64,000 nt of DNA from contig LNDT01000030.1 in the NCBI GenBank assembly GCA_001464715.1, positions 124,001 through 188,000 on the forward strand, in the 5' to 3' direction. The notes beneath the pieces are model-generated. The model did not search any database. It had not been told where the DNA came from and worked only from the letters and a program-made list of their open reading frames with translations. Within the stretch, counting starts at the first letter, position 1. Each line of letters opens with the position of its first letter. This stretch comes from Bdellovibrionales bacterium Ga0074137 (lineage in GTDB: Bacteria; Bdellovibrionota; Bdellovibrionia; Bdellovibrionales; JAMPXM01). Below are positions 9,189-18,150 of the stretch, one piece after another. Both the position numbers and the translations under genes were made by a program.

Positions 9189-10124
9189 TTAGAGAGGACG
9201 GCACTGATTGTCAAGTTCTGGGGGGTATCTTACATGGGTGAGGAAGAGGCCCTGTGGATCGGCCGTATTGCCGGCTTTTCGGCGGTCAAGGGCCTGTAAA
9301 ATCGTCCTCATGTCGCTGGGAGGTCGTTTTAGCCGCTGAAGGTCGACCAAAGTTCCCACGATATTTCGGACCATTTGTTTTAAAAAGCCCTGGCCCTGAA
9401 TCTCGAAAACCAGGGTATCGCGGTCGGCGGCCAAAGCGTCAAGATGGGGGCCCACTCTTATCCAGCCGGCTTTCAGAATAGTTCGGACGGTGCTCTCGAC
9501 GTACGTTCCGCTGGTCTGAAAACTTTTAAAGTCATGAGTTCCGACTAAAAACTGACTCGCTTCATTGAGATGATCCAGATCCAAAGGCTCCCGCACCCAC
9601 CACGTCGATCGATGGCGAAGCGCGCTTGGCACTCGTCGATTGAGAATCGAATAGCGATACGTTTTGTCGATCGACGTCGCGATGGAATGAAAATCTCGTG
9701 GTGCCAGAAAAGCTTCTTTGATCACGAGCGATGGCGGAGTCAGCGACTGAAGCGAGTAGCGCAAATCGCGAAACGTCGTCGGGTCGCGGCCGCAGTCAAA
9801 GTGCGCGACCTGCATCTGCGCGTGAACACCGGTGTCGGTGCGGCTGGCTCCAACGACGGAAAGTGATTCGCCGAAAATTTGCTTTACGGCCGCTTCAATA
9901 GTGCCTTGTCCGGTGATGTGAGTTGTTTCGCCGGCGGCTGTTTGGCGCTGCCATCCGTGAAATTCGGTGCCGTCGTAAGATAAATGCAGGCGCACGCGAA
10001 AACGATCCGGCGCGCAGAACCGAAACTGATTTCGATGAAGGGCGCCCGTGGCCGGATCGACCATAAGGGGTGGTAACGTTTCGTCTTCGCCCGAAGGGGC
10101 GAGAATATCGTCTTTAGAAATCAA
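9189..10124 (-). CDS. truA: tRNA pseudouridine synthase A
   Basis: TruA converts uridines 38-40 of the tRNA anticodon arm to pseudouridine. The 311-residue product has RLHLSYDGTEFHGWQRQ, the catalytic-Asp motif GASRTDTGVHAQMQVAHFD, the HDFKSFQ motif and the C-terminal FLKQMVRNIVGTLVDL. It has an N-terminal extension of about 40 residues beyond most family members. Its start overlaps the end of the preceding CFI-box gene by 11 bp, which suggests translational coupling, and rplM follows 55 bp downstream. The truA-rplM-rpsI order is common in bacteria. Confidence 0.95.
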   Translation of the reverse strand: MISKDDILAPSGEDETLPPLMVDPATGALHRNQFRFCAPDRFRVRLHLSYDGTEFHGWQRQTAAGETTHITGQGTIEAAVKQIFGESLSVVGASRTDTGVHAQMQVAHFDCGRDPTTFRDLRYSLQSLTPPSLVIKEAFLAPRDFHSIATSIDKTYRYSILNRRVPSALRHRSTWWVREPLDLDHLNEASQFLVGTHDFKSFQTSGTYVESTVRTILKAGWIRVGPHLDALAADRDTLVFEIQGQGFLKQMVRNIVGTLVDLQRLKRPPSDMRTILQALDRRKAGNTADPQGLFLTHVRYPPELDNQCRPL

Positions 10125-12720
10125 AGGTGAAGCCAGCCGAAATCATTCTCGAGGAGACGTTGATGTCTTCTTTAAGACTCACGATCTGTCGGTACTGAGC
10201 CGTGAACCAAACGTGATTGATTCCGTAGTCAGCATCCAGCTGTCGAACCGAACTGCGATCCAACCAGTCCAAGAGGATATTGACGCCGCCGCCAACAACG
10301 GTCGCGGGCGCTCCGCCAACTTTGGGTGCTTTCCCATCATCTCGAAGCTCGACAATTCCGCTATAGCCCACGCCGGCTTCGGCAAAGGGAACGAAGAACT
10401 GCGTGTCGGAATATTGGAAGCGGTAATGAATGAGGGTTTGAAAGGGGACCATGAGAAATGTGAATCGCTCTTCAGGGACTTCGACCAAGCGAGACGGGTT
10501 TTTGAATCGGCCCGCAGCTTGCGCGCCAATGAACCCAGCTTCGAATTTGACCCCGACACGTCCGATGGAGCGAGTCAGAGGGTATTCATATTCAAAAATG
10601 AGGGCGGGAAGATCGGCTTCACCGTAGATGTCTTTGAATGTGAGACCATTACTTGAGTTCACGATCTTCGGAGCCGAGACGACGCCAAAGCGGATTCCAC
10701 CGGCGCCGGTGAAATCACTTTCGCCAACAGGGTATGTAAATTCGCCGTCGGCTGAAATCGTGGCTGGCTTTTCGCGACCGGGAAGATTTGAGAATTTTTT
10801 CGCCTTGGGGCGACCATATTTTTTTACTTCGGGTTCAGCGGTGGTCTCGTATTTGTAGCCACCTTCTTCGTCGACGGCCTTCGGGCGCTGCCAGGGCCCG
10901 GCTTGAATTTTTCGAGGCGGTGGTGGCCAGCGTGCGGGCGCTTTTTTCGCCACCGGCGCGGGTCGAATTGGCGCTGTGGGTTTGATTTTTGAATCATCAG
11001 CGAAGGCTTCGTCGGATTCTTCTTTGGGTGCTTGTGGGGACTCTTCTAGCGGCTGGGTTCCTGCGGCGCCTGGATAGGGGTACTCGGGTTCCGGCGGCGT
11101 TTCGTCTTCAAGGGCTTCAACACTCGTCGATTGAGCCTCTGCGGGTGACGCGCCCAAAGTGCCGGCTAGGGCGGCTGCCAGCAGGGCAGGTCCTAGAAAT
11201 GGGAAAAGTGCCGACGGGAGAAGTGAGCGTCGCGACGATTTTTTCGCAGCTTCCGATTCGGCGCCCGATGTCGCGCCCGGTGTCGCTTTGGTCAGGGTCG
11301 ACGATCGGCCGCTATTGCGGCCAAGGTGAAAGAGGGCGCAAAGAGCGATGAGTGCCGCAAGGAAACCTAAGCCTGCTTTCAGAGGACCGTAGGCCAAGAC
11401 GACGCCTGCAAACCACACGGTGGGAAGAAGTGCGGTGCGGACGACAAATCTTGCGGAGTCACTTTCAAGAATCATTTTCGCAAATCGTGGGCTGACATCG
11501 TAATACCAGCGAATCATTTTTTTTCCGAAAGCGGACTTCGTCAAAACTTGGTCCCGAAAATCTCGAAGTGTCGTGAGTTCAGGGGCAAACGACGAACCGT
11601 AGGCAGCGGTCGCGATGAAACAATTGGTTTCCGCCAAAATTCCAACGACTTCGCTGGGTGTTACAACGCGGCACTGTGTGGTTGCGACCGGCGAGCTCTC
11701 GCAAGTGGTATCGTTGGCGGCTTTTGAATAGAGGCCCACGTTTCCTGCAGCATCGACCAAGGCATTTTTAAAATAGTAAGTCGTGTCGTTGACGAGCCCC
11801 TCGATGCGGCGGGGGCTCACATCAAACGAACTTGTCCCAGTGCTTGATATCGGTAGATCGACGTAACTTGAAGCGAGGTGAATGTAATTGAAGCCTTGAT
11901 TGGAAAATAAAAACCGAACGAATTTGAACTGAGTATTTTCAGTGGTTGGAAAAGAGCTGCCGGTCGGGGCGATGAGTGTCCTCACGACCGCCTTTTCGTC
12001 CCCAGGTCCGACTTCAAAATAACAGATCGATGACGTCGAGCCTGCGCTGGCGCAGTTTTCAGCAAGACTCGTCGTTGTGGGATTGTCGGGCGCGTTTCGA
12101 ATGACGAAGTTGATCGTCTTCACGTCGTCGGTCGATTGATTCAAAAGATCGTCGCCATCGGATGAAATTCCCACGCGAAGAGTCCCAGAGGCTGCTCCGT
12201 TGACCGGCACACACGGACTTGCAGACCCCCCGCTGGAGGTATCAGCCGCGATAATCGTATTGCAGATTTGGCTCCAGGCGATCTGAATAGCTGCAGGGGT
12301 CCCCTTTGTGACAGTGGCAGGTCCGGCCGCGGGTGTCAGGGTTGTTGCGCCATCAGAGCTTGTGATCACGGCGCGGCCGTCCAAAGCGTCGCTTGAGATA
12401 TTGATATTCAGAATGACGTTCGGATTTATACGGCGCTGGTTACACGCTAAGAGAAGGTCGTCCGGAGTTCCTAATGGAAGCGTCGCAGGTTCGCTGGTTC
12501 TTAATTTACAGTTGTCGCAGACAACCGTTGTGCTTGAACCATCAACGCATCGATCCAGCGCTCCGGCAATCCCACCGTAAATCGTCACGTTGCCAGTGGC
12601 CGTAATATCGACGACGGAGGCTTGGTCGACACTGCTCACAGTGATAACGGCTTTCGCGTCCGGGCTCGCGGTCAGCAAAACCCATAGCGGCGCCAAAATA
12701 AAAAGTCGAACAGTGTTCAT
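10114..12720 (-). CDS. CFI-box protein fused to an outer-membrane beta-barrel-like domain
   Basis: The start is placed at ATG 12720, giving 868 residues with a signal peptide (MNTVRLFILAPLWVLLTASP then AKA). A longer frame would run into asd. Residues about 25-360 look like extracellular beta domains with several cysteines. CFIATAAYGS begins at Cys367, followed by two hydrophobic helices (about 428-466); this is the CFI-box tail that normally ends proteins. Here the chain continues: residues 495-529 look like a second signal peptide (SRRSLLPSALFPFLGPALLA, ending AEAQ), then a Pro/Glu-rich linker, then strands resembling an outer-membrane barrel ending in FTFDF. The layout suggests two exported proteins joined into one. 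Function is unknown. Confidence 0.8.
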   Translation of the reverse strand: MNTVRLFILAPLWVLLTASPDAKAVITVSSVDQASVVDITATGNVTIYGGIAGALDRCVDGSSTTVVCDNCKLRTSEPATLPLGTPDDLLLACNQRRINPNVILNINISSDALDGRAVITSSDGATTLTPAAGPATVTKGTPAAIQIAWSQICNTIIAADTSSGGSASPCVPVNGAASGTLRVGISSDGDDLLNQSTDDVKTINFVIRNAPDNPTTTSLAENCASAGSTSSICYFEVGPGDEKAVVRTLIAPTGSSFPTTENTQFKFVRFLFSNQGFNYIHLASSYVDLPISSTGTSSFDVSPRRIEGLVNDTTYYFKNALVDAAGNVGLYSKAANDTTCESSPVATTQCRVVTPSEVVGILAETNCFIATAAYGSSFAPELTTLRDFRDQVLTKSAFGKKMIRWYYDVSPRFAKMILESDSARFVVRTALLPTVWFAGVVLAYGPLKAGLGFLAALIALCALFHLGRNSGRSSTLTKATPGATSGAESEAAKKSSRRSLLPSALFPFLGPALLAAALAGTLGASPAEAQSTSVEALEDETPPEPEYPYPGAAGTQPLEESPQAPKEESDEAFADDSKIKPTAPIRPAPVAKKAPARWPPPPRKIQAGPWQRPKAVDEEGGYKYETTAEPEVKKYGRPKAKKFSNLPGREKPATISADGEFTYPVGESDFTGAGGIRFGVVSAPKIVNSSNGLTFKDIYGEADLPALIFEYEYPLTRSIGRVGVKFEAGFIGAQAAGRFKNPSRLVEVPEERFTFLMVPFQTLIHYRFQYSDTQFFVPFAEAGVGYSGIVELRDDGKAPKVGGAPATVVGGGVNILLDWLDRSSVRQLDADYGINHVWFTAQYRQIVSLKEDINVSSRMISAGFTFDF

Positions 12721-12797
12721 ACGGGCATTCCAGCAAAAACACCTTCGGCCAGCAACCCCCAAAATGCGAGAACGCGCAGGTTGCTTGCGGCCAAAGA

Positions 12798-13913
12798 CTA
12801 TTTCAGGTGGAACATGGCTTCGGCGATTTGGATTCCGTTCAGAGCAGCGCCCTTTCGGAGATTGTCCGAGACAACCCACATCATCCACGTCGTTTCATCC
12901 GACGGGTCTTTGTGAATTCGTCCGACGTAGACCGGGTCTTCGCCGGAGGCGAAGGCTTGCGTCGGATAATCAGTGGCGCCCTTTGAGGCCGGCGCGGCCC
13001 CTTTGGTGCCGGGCTTCAGCGTGCGGCCAAAGATTTCAAGGCCCTCACCATCGGCCATCACTGATTCTATTTCGGCGAGCGATTTGGCAGGTTTTTTTAA
13101 CGTCACCCAAACAGTTTCAGCATGAGAATTCAACGTCGGCACTCGAACCGTGAACGCCGAGACTTTGACGTCCGGAAGGCGCATGATTTTTCGAGTTTCT
13201 TTCATGATTTTGATTTCTTCACTGCAAAAACCGTCATCGTCCGAGCCATCCGTTACGAAGGACCCGATCTGCGGAATCGAATCAAAGGCGATGGCTTTTG
13301 GGAAGGTGGTACCTTTTTGCGGGATTTCACCTTCGACGGCGAGCTTCGTCTGCTCTAAAAGCTCTTCGAGTCCGGCTTTGCCGGCGCCGCTGACGGACTG
13401 GTAACTTGAAACCTTCACGCTCTCGATGCCATAGCGATCGGACAAAGGTTTAAGGGCCACGACAAGCTGGATCGTTGAACAGTTCGGATTGGCGATGATC
13501 TGCGCTTTTGACCCTGGTCGCTCGCCGGGTGTGAGGCTTGGGAGAAGATCGGCATTGATTTCTGGAACGGCCAAAGTGATTTTTGAATCCATTCGAAACG
13601 CGCCCGAATTGTCGATCGCAACCGCTCCGGATTTCACAGCACGCGGTGCCCATTCTTTCGAAATGTCATCACCGCTCGAGAAAAAGACGATATCGAGACC
13701 ATCGAAACACCCTTCAGTGAGTGTCGTGACTTGGAATTCGCGCTGATCGACGGTGCGTTTGAGTCCTTTGGAAGCGTCGCTGGCGAACAGGCGCAGATCG
13801 CTGAACGGGAACCCTCGCTCTTCAAGAAGTAAAAGAAAAGTTTCACCGACGACGCCCGTTGCGCCGACAACTCCGATGCGAATGTCTGGTTTGTTATTTT
13901 TTATCGACGTCAT
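12798..13913 (-). CDS. asd: Aspartate-semialdehyde dehydrogenase
   Basis: Asd reduces aspartyl phosphate to aspartate semialdehyde, feeding lysine, diaminopimelate, threonine and methionine synthesis. Visible are the NADP-binding RIGVVGATGVVGETFL, the NSGAFRMDSK segment, the catalytic cysteine in NPNCSTIQ and the SYQSVSGAGKAG motif. ATG 13913 is preferred because GGAG lies upstream; an in-frame ATG at 13925 is possible. The start overlaps the end of pssA, so the two are probably cotranscribed and coupled. Length (371) is normal. Confidence 0.95.
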   Translation of the reverse strand: MTSIKNNKPDIRIGVVGATGVVGETFLLLLEERGFPFSDLRLFASDASKGLKRTVDQREFQVTTLTEGCFDGLDIVFFSSGDDISKEWAPRAVKSGAVAIDNSGAFRMDSKITLAVPEINADLLPSLTPGERPGSKAQIIANPNCSTIQLVVALKPLSDRYGIESVKVSSYQSVSGAGKAGLEELLEQTKLAVEGEIPQKGTTFPKAIAFDSIPQIGSFVTDGSDDDGFCSEEIKIMKETRKIMRLPDVKVSAFTVRVPTLNSHAETVWVTLKKPAKSLAEIESVMADGEGLEIFGRTLKPGTKGAAPASKGATDYPTQAFASGEDPVYVGRIHKDPSDETTWMMWVVSDNLRKGAALNGIQIAEAMFHLK

Positions 13914-14778
13914 TTTCCGCTCCATCGAGTTCTGTATCTTCGATCAGTTCATGCAAGTCATCCTCGAGAGGCTGCTTCGCCGCCGCCTGCTGGGCCGCGA
14001 GTCGGCGCCGACGTGGATTTCGGCCCCAACCGAGGACTCCGAAAATAGCTCCGAGAAGTGCATACGTCATAAAGAGGACGAAGAGCATCACCTCAGGTCG
14101 GATCGCAATGACTGCGAATACGATGACTCCTAAAACAAGATAGAGAAACGGAAGTCGCTCGCGAAGATCGAGGTCCTTAAAGCTGCGGTATCTGAAATTG
14201 GAAACCATGACGAAGGCTAAAAGCACCGTCATTCCTAAGAGCATATGAGATTGTTGGGGGTCCCAACCAAGATCGGTCCATGCCAGAACCGAACTTGCGA
14301 CAATGCCCGCGGCCATTGGAATTGGAAGTCCTTGAAAGTAAGCTTTTTCAACGACGCCGGACTGCACGTTGAATCTTGCCAAACGAAGGGCACCGCAAGC
14401 CGTGAATACGAACGACACCAACCAGCCAAGACGACCAAAAGGCTGCAAAGCCCAAAGGTAAAGCAGGATCCCGGGGGCGACTCCGAAACTTACGAGATCG
14501 CAGAGCGAGTCGTACTCGGCGCCGAATTTTGATTCGGATCTTGTCATCCGAGCGACGCGCCCGTCGAGGAGATCAAAAACCGCGGCACCAACGATCGCAT
14601 ACGCCGACCACTGGTACTCGCCGCGAATCGCATAGATCAGCGCGAAGAATCCAAAAAACATATTCATCGTCGTGATTAAATTCGGAAGAATATAGATATG
14701 CATGCCGACGCGTTTTCGTAAGCCTTTGGCTTCCGGCGCCGTGTTTTCAGAATCGTAATTGGTCGGTGTCGCGCTCAT
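13894..14778 (-). CDS. pssA: CDP-diacylglycerol-serine O-phosphatidyltransferase
   Basis: This integral membrane enzyme makes phosphatidylserine from CDP-diacylglycerol and serine. The CDP-alcohol phosphotransferase signature is complete: Asp72-Gly73, Ala76-Arg77, Gly86, Asp90 and Asp94 within FDLLDGRVAR...FGAEYDSLCD. About seven or eight hydrophobic segments are visible, and the C-terminal tail is charged and probably cytoplasmic. The 294-residue length fits the PssA type II family. The ATG follows directly on the stop codon of the upstream polyprenol-kinase-like gene, so translation is likely coupled. No psd gene is in the window. Confidence 0.93.
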   Translation of the reverse strand: MSATPTNYDSENTAPEAKGLRKRVGMHIYILPNLITTMNMFFGFFALIYAIRGEYQWSAYAIVGAAVFDLLDGRVARMTRSESKFGAEYDSLCDLVSFGVAPGILLYLWALQPFGRLGWLVSFVFTACGALRLARFNVQSGVVEKAYFQGLPIPMAAGIVASSVLAWTDLGWDPQQSHMLLGMTVLLAFVMVSNFRYRSFKDLDLRERLPFLYLVLGVIVFAVIAIRPEVMLFVLFMTYALLGAIFGVLGWGRNPRRRRLAAQQAAAKQPLEDDLHELIEDTELDGAENDVDKK

Positions 14779-15408
14779 TTAAGCAAATCCCCCATAGAGG
14801 TAAAAAAGGGCCGTAAGTCCAACGGCGCTCAACACCGGGCACGTAAGATTGTCATCGAGTTTACCGATAGGAATGAGCTCTGTCGCGGCTCCAATGAGGC
14901 CCGAGATGGGAGCGACGATCAAGAGCCTCTCGGTCATGATTCCGTTCAGATAGAAATAAACGCCGGCAATCGTCGCGCACGCGAAAAATGCGGCAAGTGT
15001 TCCCTGAAGAGTTTTGTTGCCAAGAATTCGGTCGCGCCCAAAACGAATTCCGACATAGCTCGCCAGCGGATCGCCGATCGCTAGGAAAAGCAGGCTAATC
15101 GTGATCACGTGGCGATCGAAAAACGCGAGAAGAATAATCCCCGCCATGAGGAGATATGAAAGTCCCGATAGGGAGTCACTTTCGTGCTTTCTCATAAAGA
15201 GGCCAAAGACACGAATGGTCGCAGCGTTGAGGCCCGGTCTTGATTGGCGAAGAAGATCCAGCGGAATAAAAAATGCGGCGAGGGCGCCGATGATGAACCA
15301 GCTTTGGCGCGTCCCAAAATAATTGTAGATCAGCACCATTCCGACAATGCCGGTGAGGTGCCAAATTTTTCGAGCGAGATGGATATCTGATTTTGAGCGA
15401 AGTGCCAT
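14779..15408 (-). CDS. Polyprenol/diacylglycerol kinase-like membrane protein (CTP-dependent type)
   Basis: The 209-residue product has about six hydrophobic helices and resembles the dolichol kinase/SEC59 and phosphatidate cytidylyltransferase-like family: ARKIWHLTGIVG near the N-terminus, AIGDPLASYVGIRFGR, KTLQGTLAAF, and GAATELIPIGKLDDNLTCP near the end. Members transfer phosphate from CTP to a lipid alcohol; the substrate here is unknown. ATG 15408 is used because the upstream extension (to 15621) lacks family-like sequence. It heads a run with pssA and asd, which fits a lipid role. Confidence 0.8.
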   Translation of the reverse strand: MALRSKSDIHLARKIWHLTGIVGMVLIYNYFGTRQSWFIIGALAAFFIPLDLLRQSRPGLNAATIRVFGLFMRKHESDSLSGLSYLLMAGIILLAFFDRHVITISLLFLAIGDPLASYVGIRFGRDRILGNKTLQGTLAAFFACATIAGVYFYLNGIMTERLLIVAPISGLIGAATELIPIGKLDDNLTCPVLSAVGLTALFYLYGGFA

Positions 15409-15708
15409 AGCGCTCGTGACGGTAACGAACCGCTTCGGACAGCACAAGAAATTGCCGTTCCGACCAATGAAAGATAACAAAGAGAGCGCGCGAAATTCTA
15501 AACTCCCTAGGGCCGCCCAGTGACACGCGGCGCCGTTTCTCGCGTGCTTCGGGATGTCACACCAGGCTTGTTCCCTCCCGAGGGCCCGTAGGCTGTAAAA
15601 ATATTGAATGATTTTGAACACTTAAGAAGTCTCTCGCGGGGTGACTTTGGGTCTATTTCGGACTCGGATTTGCACCTAGTGCCCCGTGGCTCTGAGCCAG
15701 GAGAGAAA
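15409..15708. other. Divergent intergenic region
   Basis: This 300 bp stretch separates two divergent genes. Open frames extend into it from both sides, but they lack ribosome sites and family resemblance. I see no RNA gene or strong hairpin; it presumably holds both promoters. Confidence 0.35.
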
Positions 15709-16557
15709 TTGTCGCAAAAAGCAGGCTTTAAAAAATCGAGCCTTTCACGGGTCGCTGCTCTCCTGGTGGTTGGCGCCGTGCTTATTTCTTGCTCAGAATC
15801 TCGGGCACAGTCCTTTGTAAAACCGCCGCGAGGTTATGTGGCCGATGTCAAAAGTGAACGGACGGAAGTCTCCGTTGAGCTGGTTTGGGTTCAGAATCCA
15901 AACGATGATGCCGCTCTCAGCGAGCGGATATTTAACCAGACTCTTAGCCGCGAATTTCGCGAACGCTATGAGCAGCGCTTCGGGCAAACGGAAATCGAGC
16001 GTGTGTTTTTGGCCCCCAACAGAACGTCCTATTACAACGATGCCTATGGCCTCAAGGGAACTCCGCAAGAAATCTCGGACGAGCGAAGAAAGTTCGGCGA
16101 GTTTATGGTGCGGCGACTTGCAGAATGGCACGTTGAAAACTACGCGAAAAACGATCCGTCAGCGCGTGTCGTTTGGGAAGCCAAAGAGCGAATTTCAAAT
16201 ATGAAAGTTGAAGTCGCATCTTTTCGTATCGACGCTCAGTACTCGATCGCGGGAAATATTCTCGATGTAAAAATGGTGAACCCTTACGTTCAGTCCAAAC
16301 TGAGTTTGCTGATGAATCCCGATCAGTTTGGGCCAGGCCCGGTCGACGAAGCACTGCTTTCTGTTTTTAAAGCGGTGAACAGTCGCTATGCCGTTGAAGG
16401 GCGTTGGCGCGTGACGGACGGATTTCTTTCGTTGATTCAGTATCGTCCGCTCGGGCGTGATTGGAGCGGGAGCTTGACGACCTCGGCCGCCATCCACGGC
16501 GCCGGTAAATCTGCGCGTGAAACGCTTTGGCTCGCCGGCGTGAGCCGCACCTTTTAA
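15709..16557 (+). CDS. Probable lipoprotein, unknown function
   Basis: The start is set at TTG 15709 because AGGAGAG lies seven bases upstream; the frame itself is open from 15604. The 282-residue product has a signal sequence (VAALLVVGAVLISC) with Cys28 in a lipobox, or alternatively a type I cleavage after SRA. The mature protein has mixed alpha/beta content, with a Tyr/Arg-rich middle and a C-terminal AIHGAGKSARETLWLAGVSR segment. No family is recognised. It converges with the membrane-anchored protein gene ending at 16584. Confidence 0.7.
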   Translation: MSQKAGFKKSSLSRVAALLVVGAVLISCSESRAQSFVKPPRGYVADVKSERTEVSVELVWVQNPNDDAALSERIFNQTLSREFRERYEQRFGQTEIERVFLAPNRTSYYNDAYGLKGTPQEISDERRKFGEFMVRRLAEWHVENYAKNDPSARVVWEAKERISNMKVEVASFRIDAQYSIAGNILDVKMVNPYVQSKLSLLMNPDQFGPGPVDEALLSVFKAVNSRYAVEGRWRVTDGFLSLIQYRPLGRDWSGSLTTSAAIHGAGKSARETLWLAGVSRTF

Positions 16558-16583
16558 CGATCACTCAATGACTTAGCTTCGAA

Positions 16584-17204
16584 TTATTTGCGCAAGATAT
16601 GCAGAGTCTGCTGACGGTCGGACCGCTGAATGCGAATTTCATTCGTTCCTTCAGCCAGAGAAATGTAATCGGTCGACGCGGGGTCACCGGAAGATTTGCT
16701 GAGGCGCTGGCTGGCGGGCTTGCGACTTTTTTCCGGTGTGACAAAAACTCCCGGCACGTCCGGTTCGGGTTTACCGGTTTCGCCTTGTGGGGACAAAGCG
16801 ACGGACTCTCCAGAGAAGACCGTCGCTTCGAATCCGTTTGTCGTATTTGAAACTTGAATCACACTGTCGACTGCGTTTGCGTTGACTGGGCAATCTTCAA
16901 ATTTTAGCCGCAATTGTTTTACATCGGCTGCGACAAAAAGACGGAACTCGGTCTCGCATCCTAAAGATGCAAGCTTCAGGGCGCGGGCGTTTCCAAGCGG
17001 AGGAGTTTGGCCTGCGCTTGCGGGCATTCTTCCGGTGGCGTTCAGAGCGCTCTCAACAAGCTGAAGAGACCCACCAGATGTGGCAAGAGACGAAGAGCCG
17101 TACGGTCGAACTTGGGTTGAAACATTGAGGGCCGTCAAAACTGCGACGAATCCCAGTGTCCAAAGATGGAAGCGAACCCAGAGAGAGTGGCGAAGAAAAC
17201 GCAT
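16584..17204 (-). CDS. Membrane-anchored exported protein, unknown
   Basis: The 206-residue product begins with a single hydrophobic segment (about residues 9-28, WVRFHLWTLGFVAVLTALNV) that acts as anchor or uncleaved signal. The rest is Ser/Pro-rich and predicted periplasmic. The two cysteines (GCETEF and EDCPVN) may form a disulfide. The C-terminal part, TDYISLAEGTNEIRIQRS, looks like a small beta domain. No family is recognised. It sits 64 bp downstream of another exported-protein gene on the same strand, so the two may share a transcript. Confidence 0.65.
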   Translation of the reverse strand: MRFLRHSLWVRFHLWTLGFVAVLTALNVSTQVRPYGSSSLATSGGSLQLVESALNATGRMPASAGQTPPLGNARALKLASLGCETEFRLFVAADVKQLRLKFEDCPVNANAVDSVIQVSNTTNGFEATVFSGESVALSPQGETGKPEPDVPGVFVTPEKSRKPASQRLSKSSGDPASTDYISLAEGTNEIRIQRSDRQQTLHILRK

Positions 17205-17268
17205 ACCTATTTATCGGCATTGCGGGGACTTAAAGTGAGTCGGGGACGAGTCGAGAGTGAGTCGGGGG

Positions 17269-17910
17269 CTACTTTTTCTTCGCTGGCGCCTTGGCTGTCG
17301 GAAGTGATTTCAACATCTTTTCGGCCGTCGCCGAGGGCGAAACGGGGACCGACATCGATCGAAGAAGTGATTGGACTTTCGCCTTGTCACCGATCGAAAT
17401 CTTCGCGTCGCGGACGCGCTCGAGAATCTTTTTATAGGACGAATTTTCAGCGAGCTCTGGCTTGATTTCCGCCATCAGATTTTCGAGCAACACGACGTAG
17501 GTCGCGGTCCGGCGTGGCCCGTCTTGATTGCGAAGTTCATTGAGTGATTCCTCAGTCAGTTCGGCGAGCACTTGGTCGAGCGAATTGAGATCTACGAGCT
17601 CGCGACGCACGCGGCTGTAAAGATTCGACCGCGCTCCATCTTGATCGGGGCGGGAGAGGGCAATTCTCATAGCATCTTTTAGATTCTCAATGGCTTCCGG
17701 CTCGGCCTGGATTTCGCCGTCTTCGTTGTCTTCTTGTTTGGATTGAAGCGACTGCGCCTTTTTAATTTTCGCGCTGAGCATCTGGGTCACTTGGTCGGAG
17801 TTTTTGAGAAGGAGCGACGATGAGTCGTATTCGACGCGGGCGAGAGCGAGCGGCGAAAGGAAAAGTAAAAGAAGTTGGACGAGAGCCGCAAGTGTCAGGG
17901 CTGATTTCAT
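17269..17910 (-). CDS. Exported helical protein, unknown
   Basis: The 213-residue product has a clear signal peptide (MKSALTLAALVQLLLLFLSP, cleaved near ALA). The mature chain is charged and helical, with long Glu/Lys/Leu runs such as SAKIKKAQSLQSKQEDNED. Its C-terminus is Ala/Lys-rich. No cysteines and no recognised domain. A GGAGG-like site precedes the ATG. Confidence 0.7.
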   Translation of the reverse strand: MKSALTLAALVQLLLLFLSPLALARVEYDSSSLLLKNSDQVTQMLSAKIKKAQSLQSKQEDNEDGEIQAEPEAIENLKDAMRIALSRPDQDGARSNLYSRVRRELVDLNSLDQVLAELTEESLNELRNQDGPRRTATYVVLLENLMAEIKPELAENSSYKKILERVRDAKISIGDKAKVQSLLRSMSVPVSPSATAEKMLKSLPTAKAPAKKK

Positions 17911-18150
17911 TTTCGAAAGCCTCCGCTAAGATTACAAGAGCCGAGCTGACCGGAAGAACCGCTTGTGGGGCGGCGTCTCCAGTTTAGCGATGTTGCGGCC
18001 TCGGTACCAGCACCGTTTTGGGTCTCGACTTCGGTCTTCGTGCCGCGGCCCTCACGCCGCAGGAGTGAGTAGCGACGCCCTCCTTGACCGGACCCAAAAT
18101 TGTGGGTCTGATTCAGTCGAATTGCGATGGCTTGAAGGGGAGATTTAAAA

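Noticed and set aside
17963-18148. 61-codon plus-strand frame between the helical exported protein and the DsbA-like gene
   Set aside because: Arg/Ser-rich shadow-like composition, no ribosome site, no recognisable signal.
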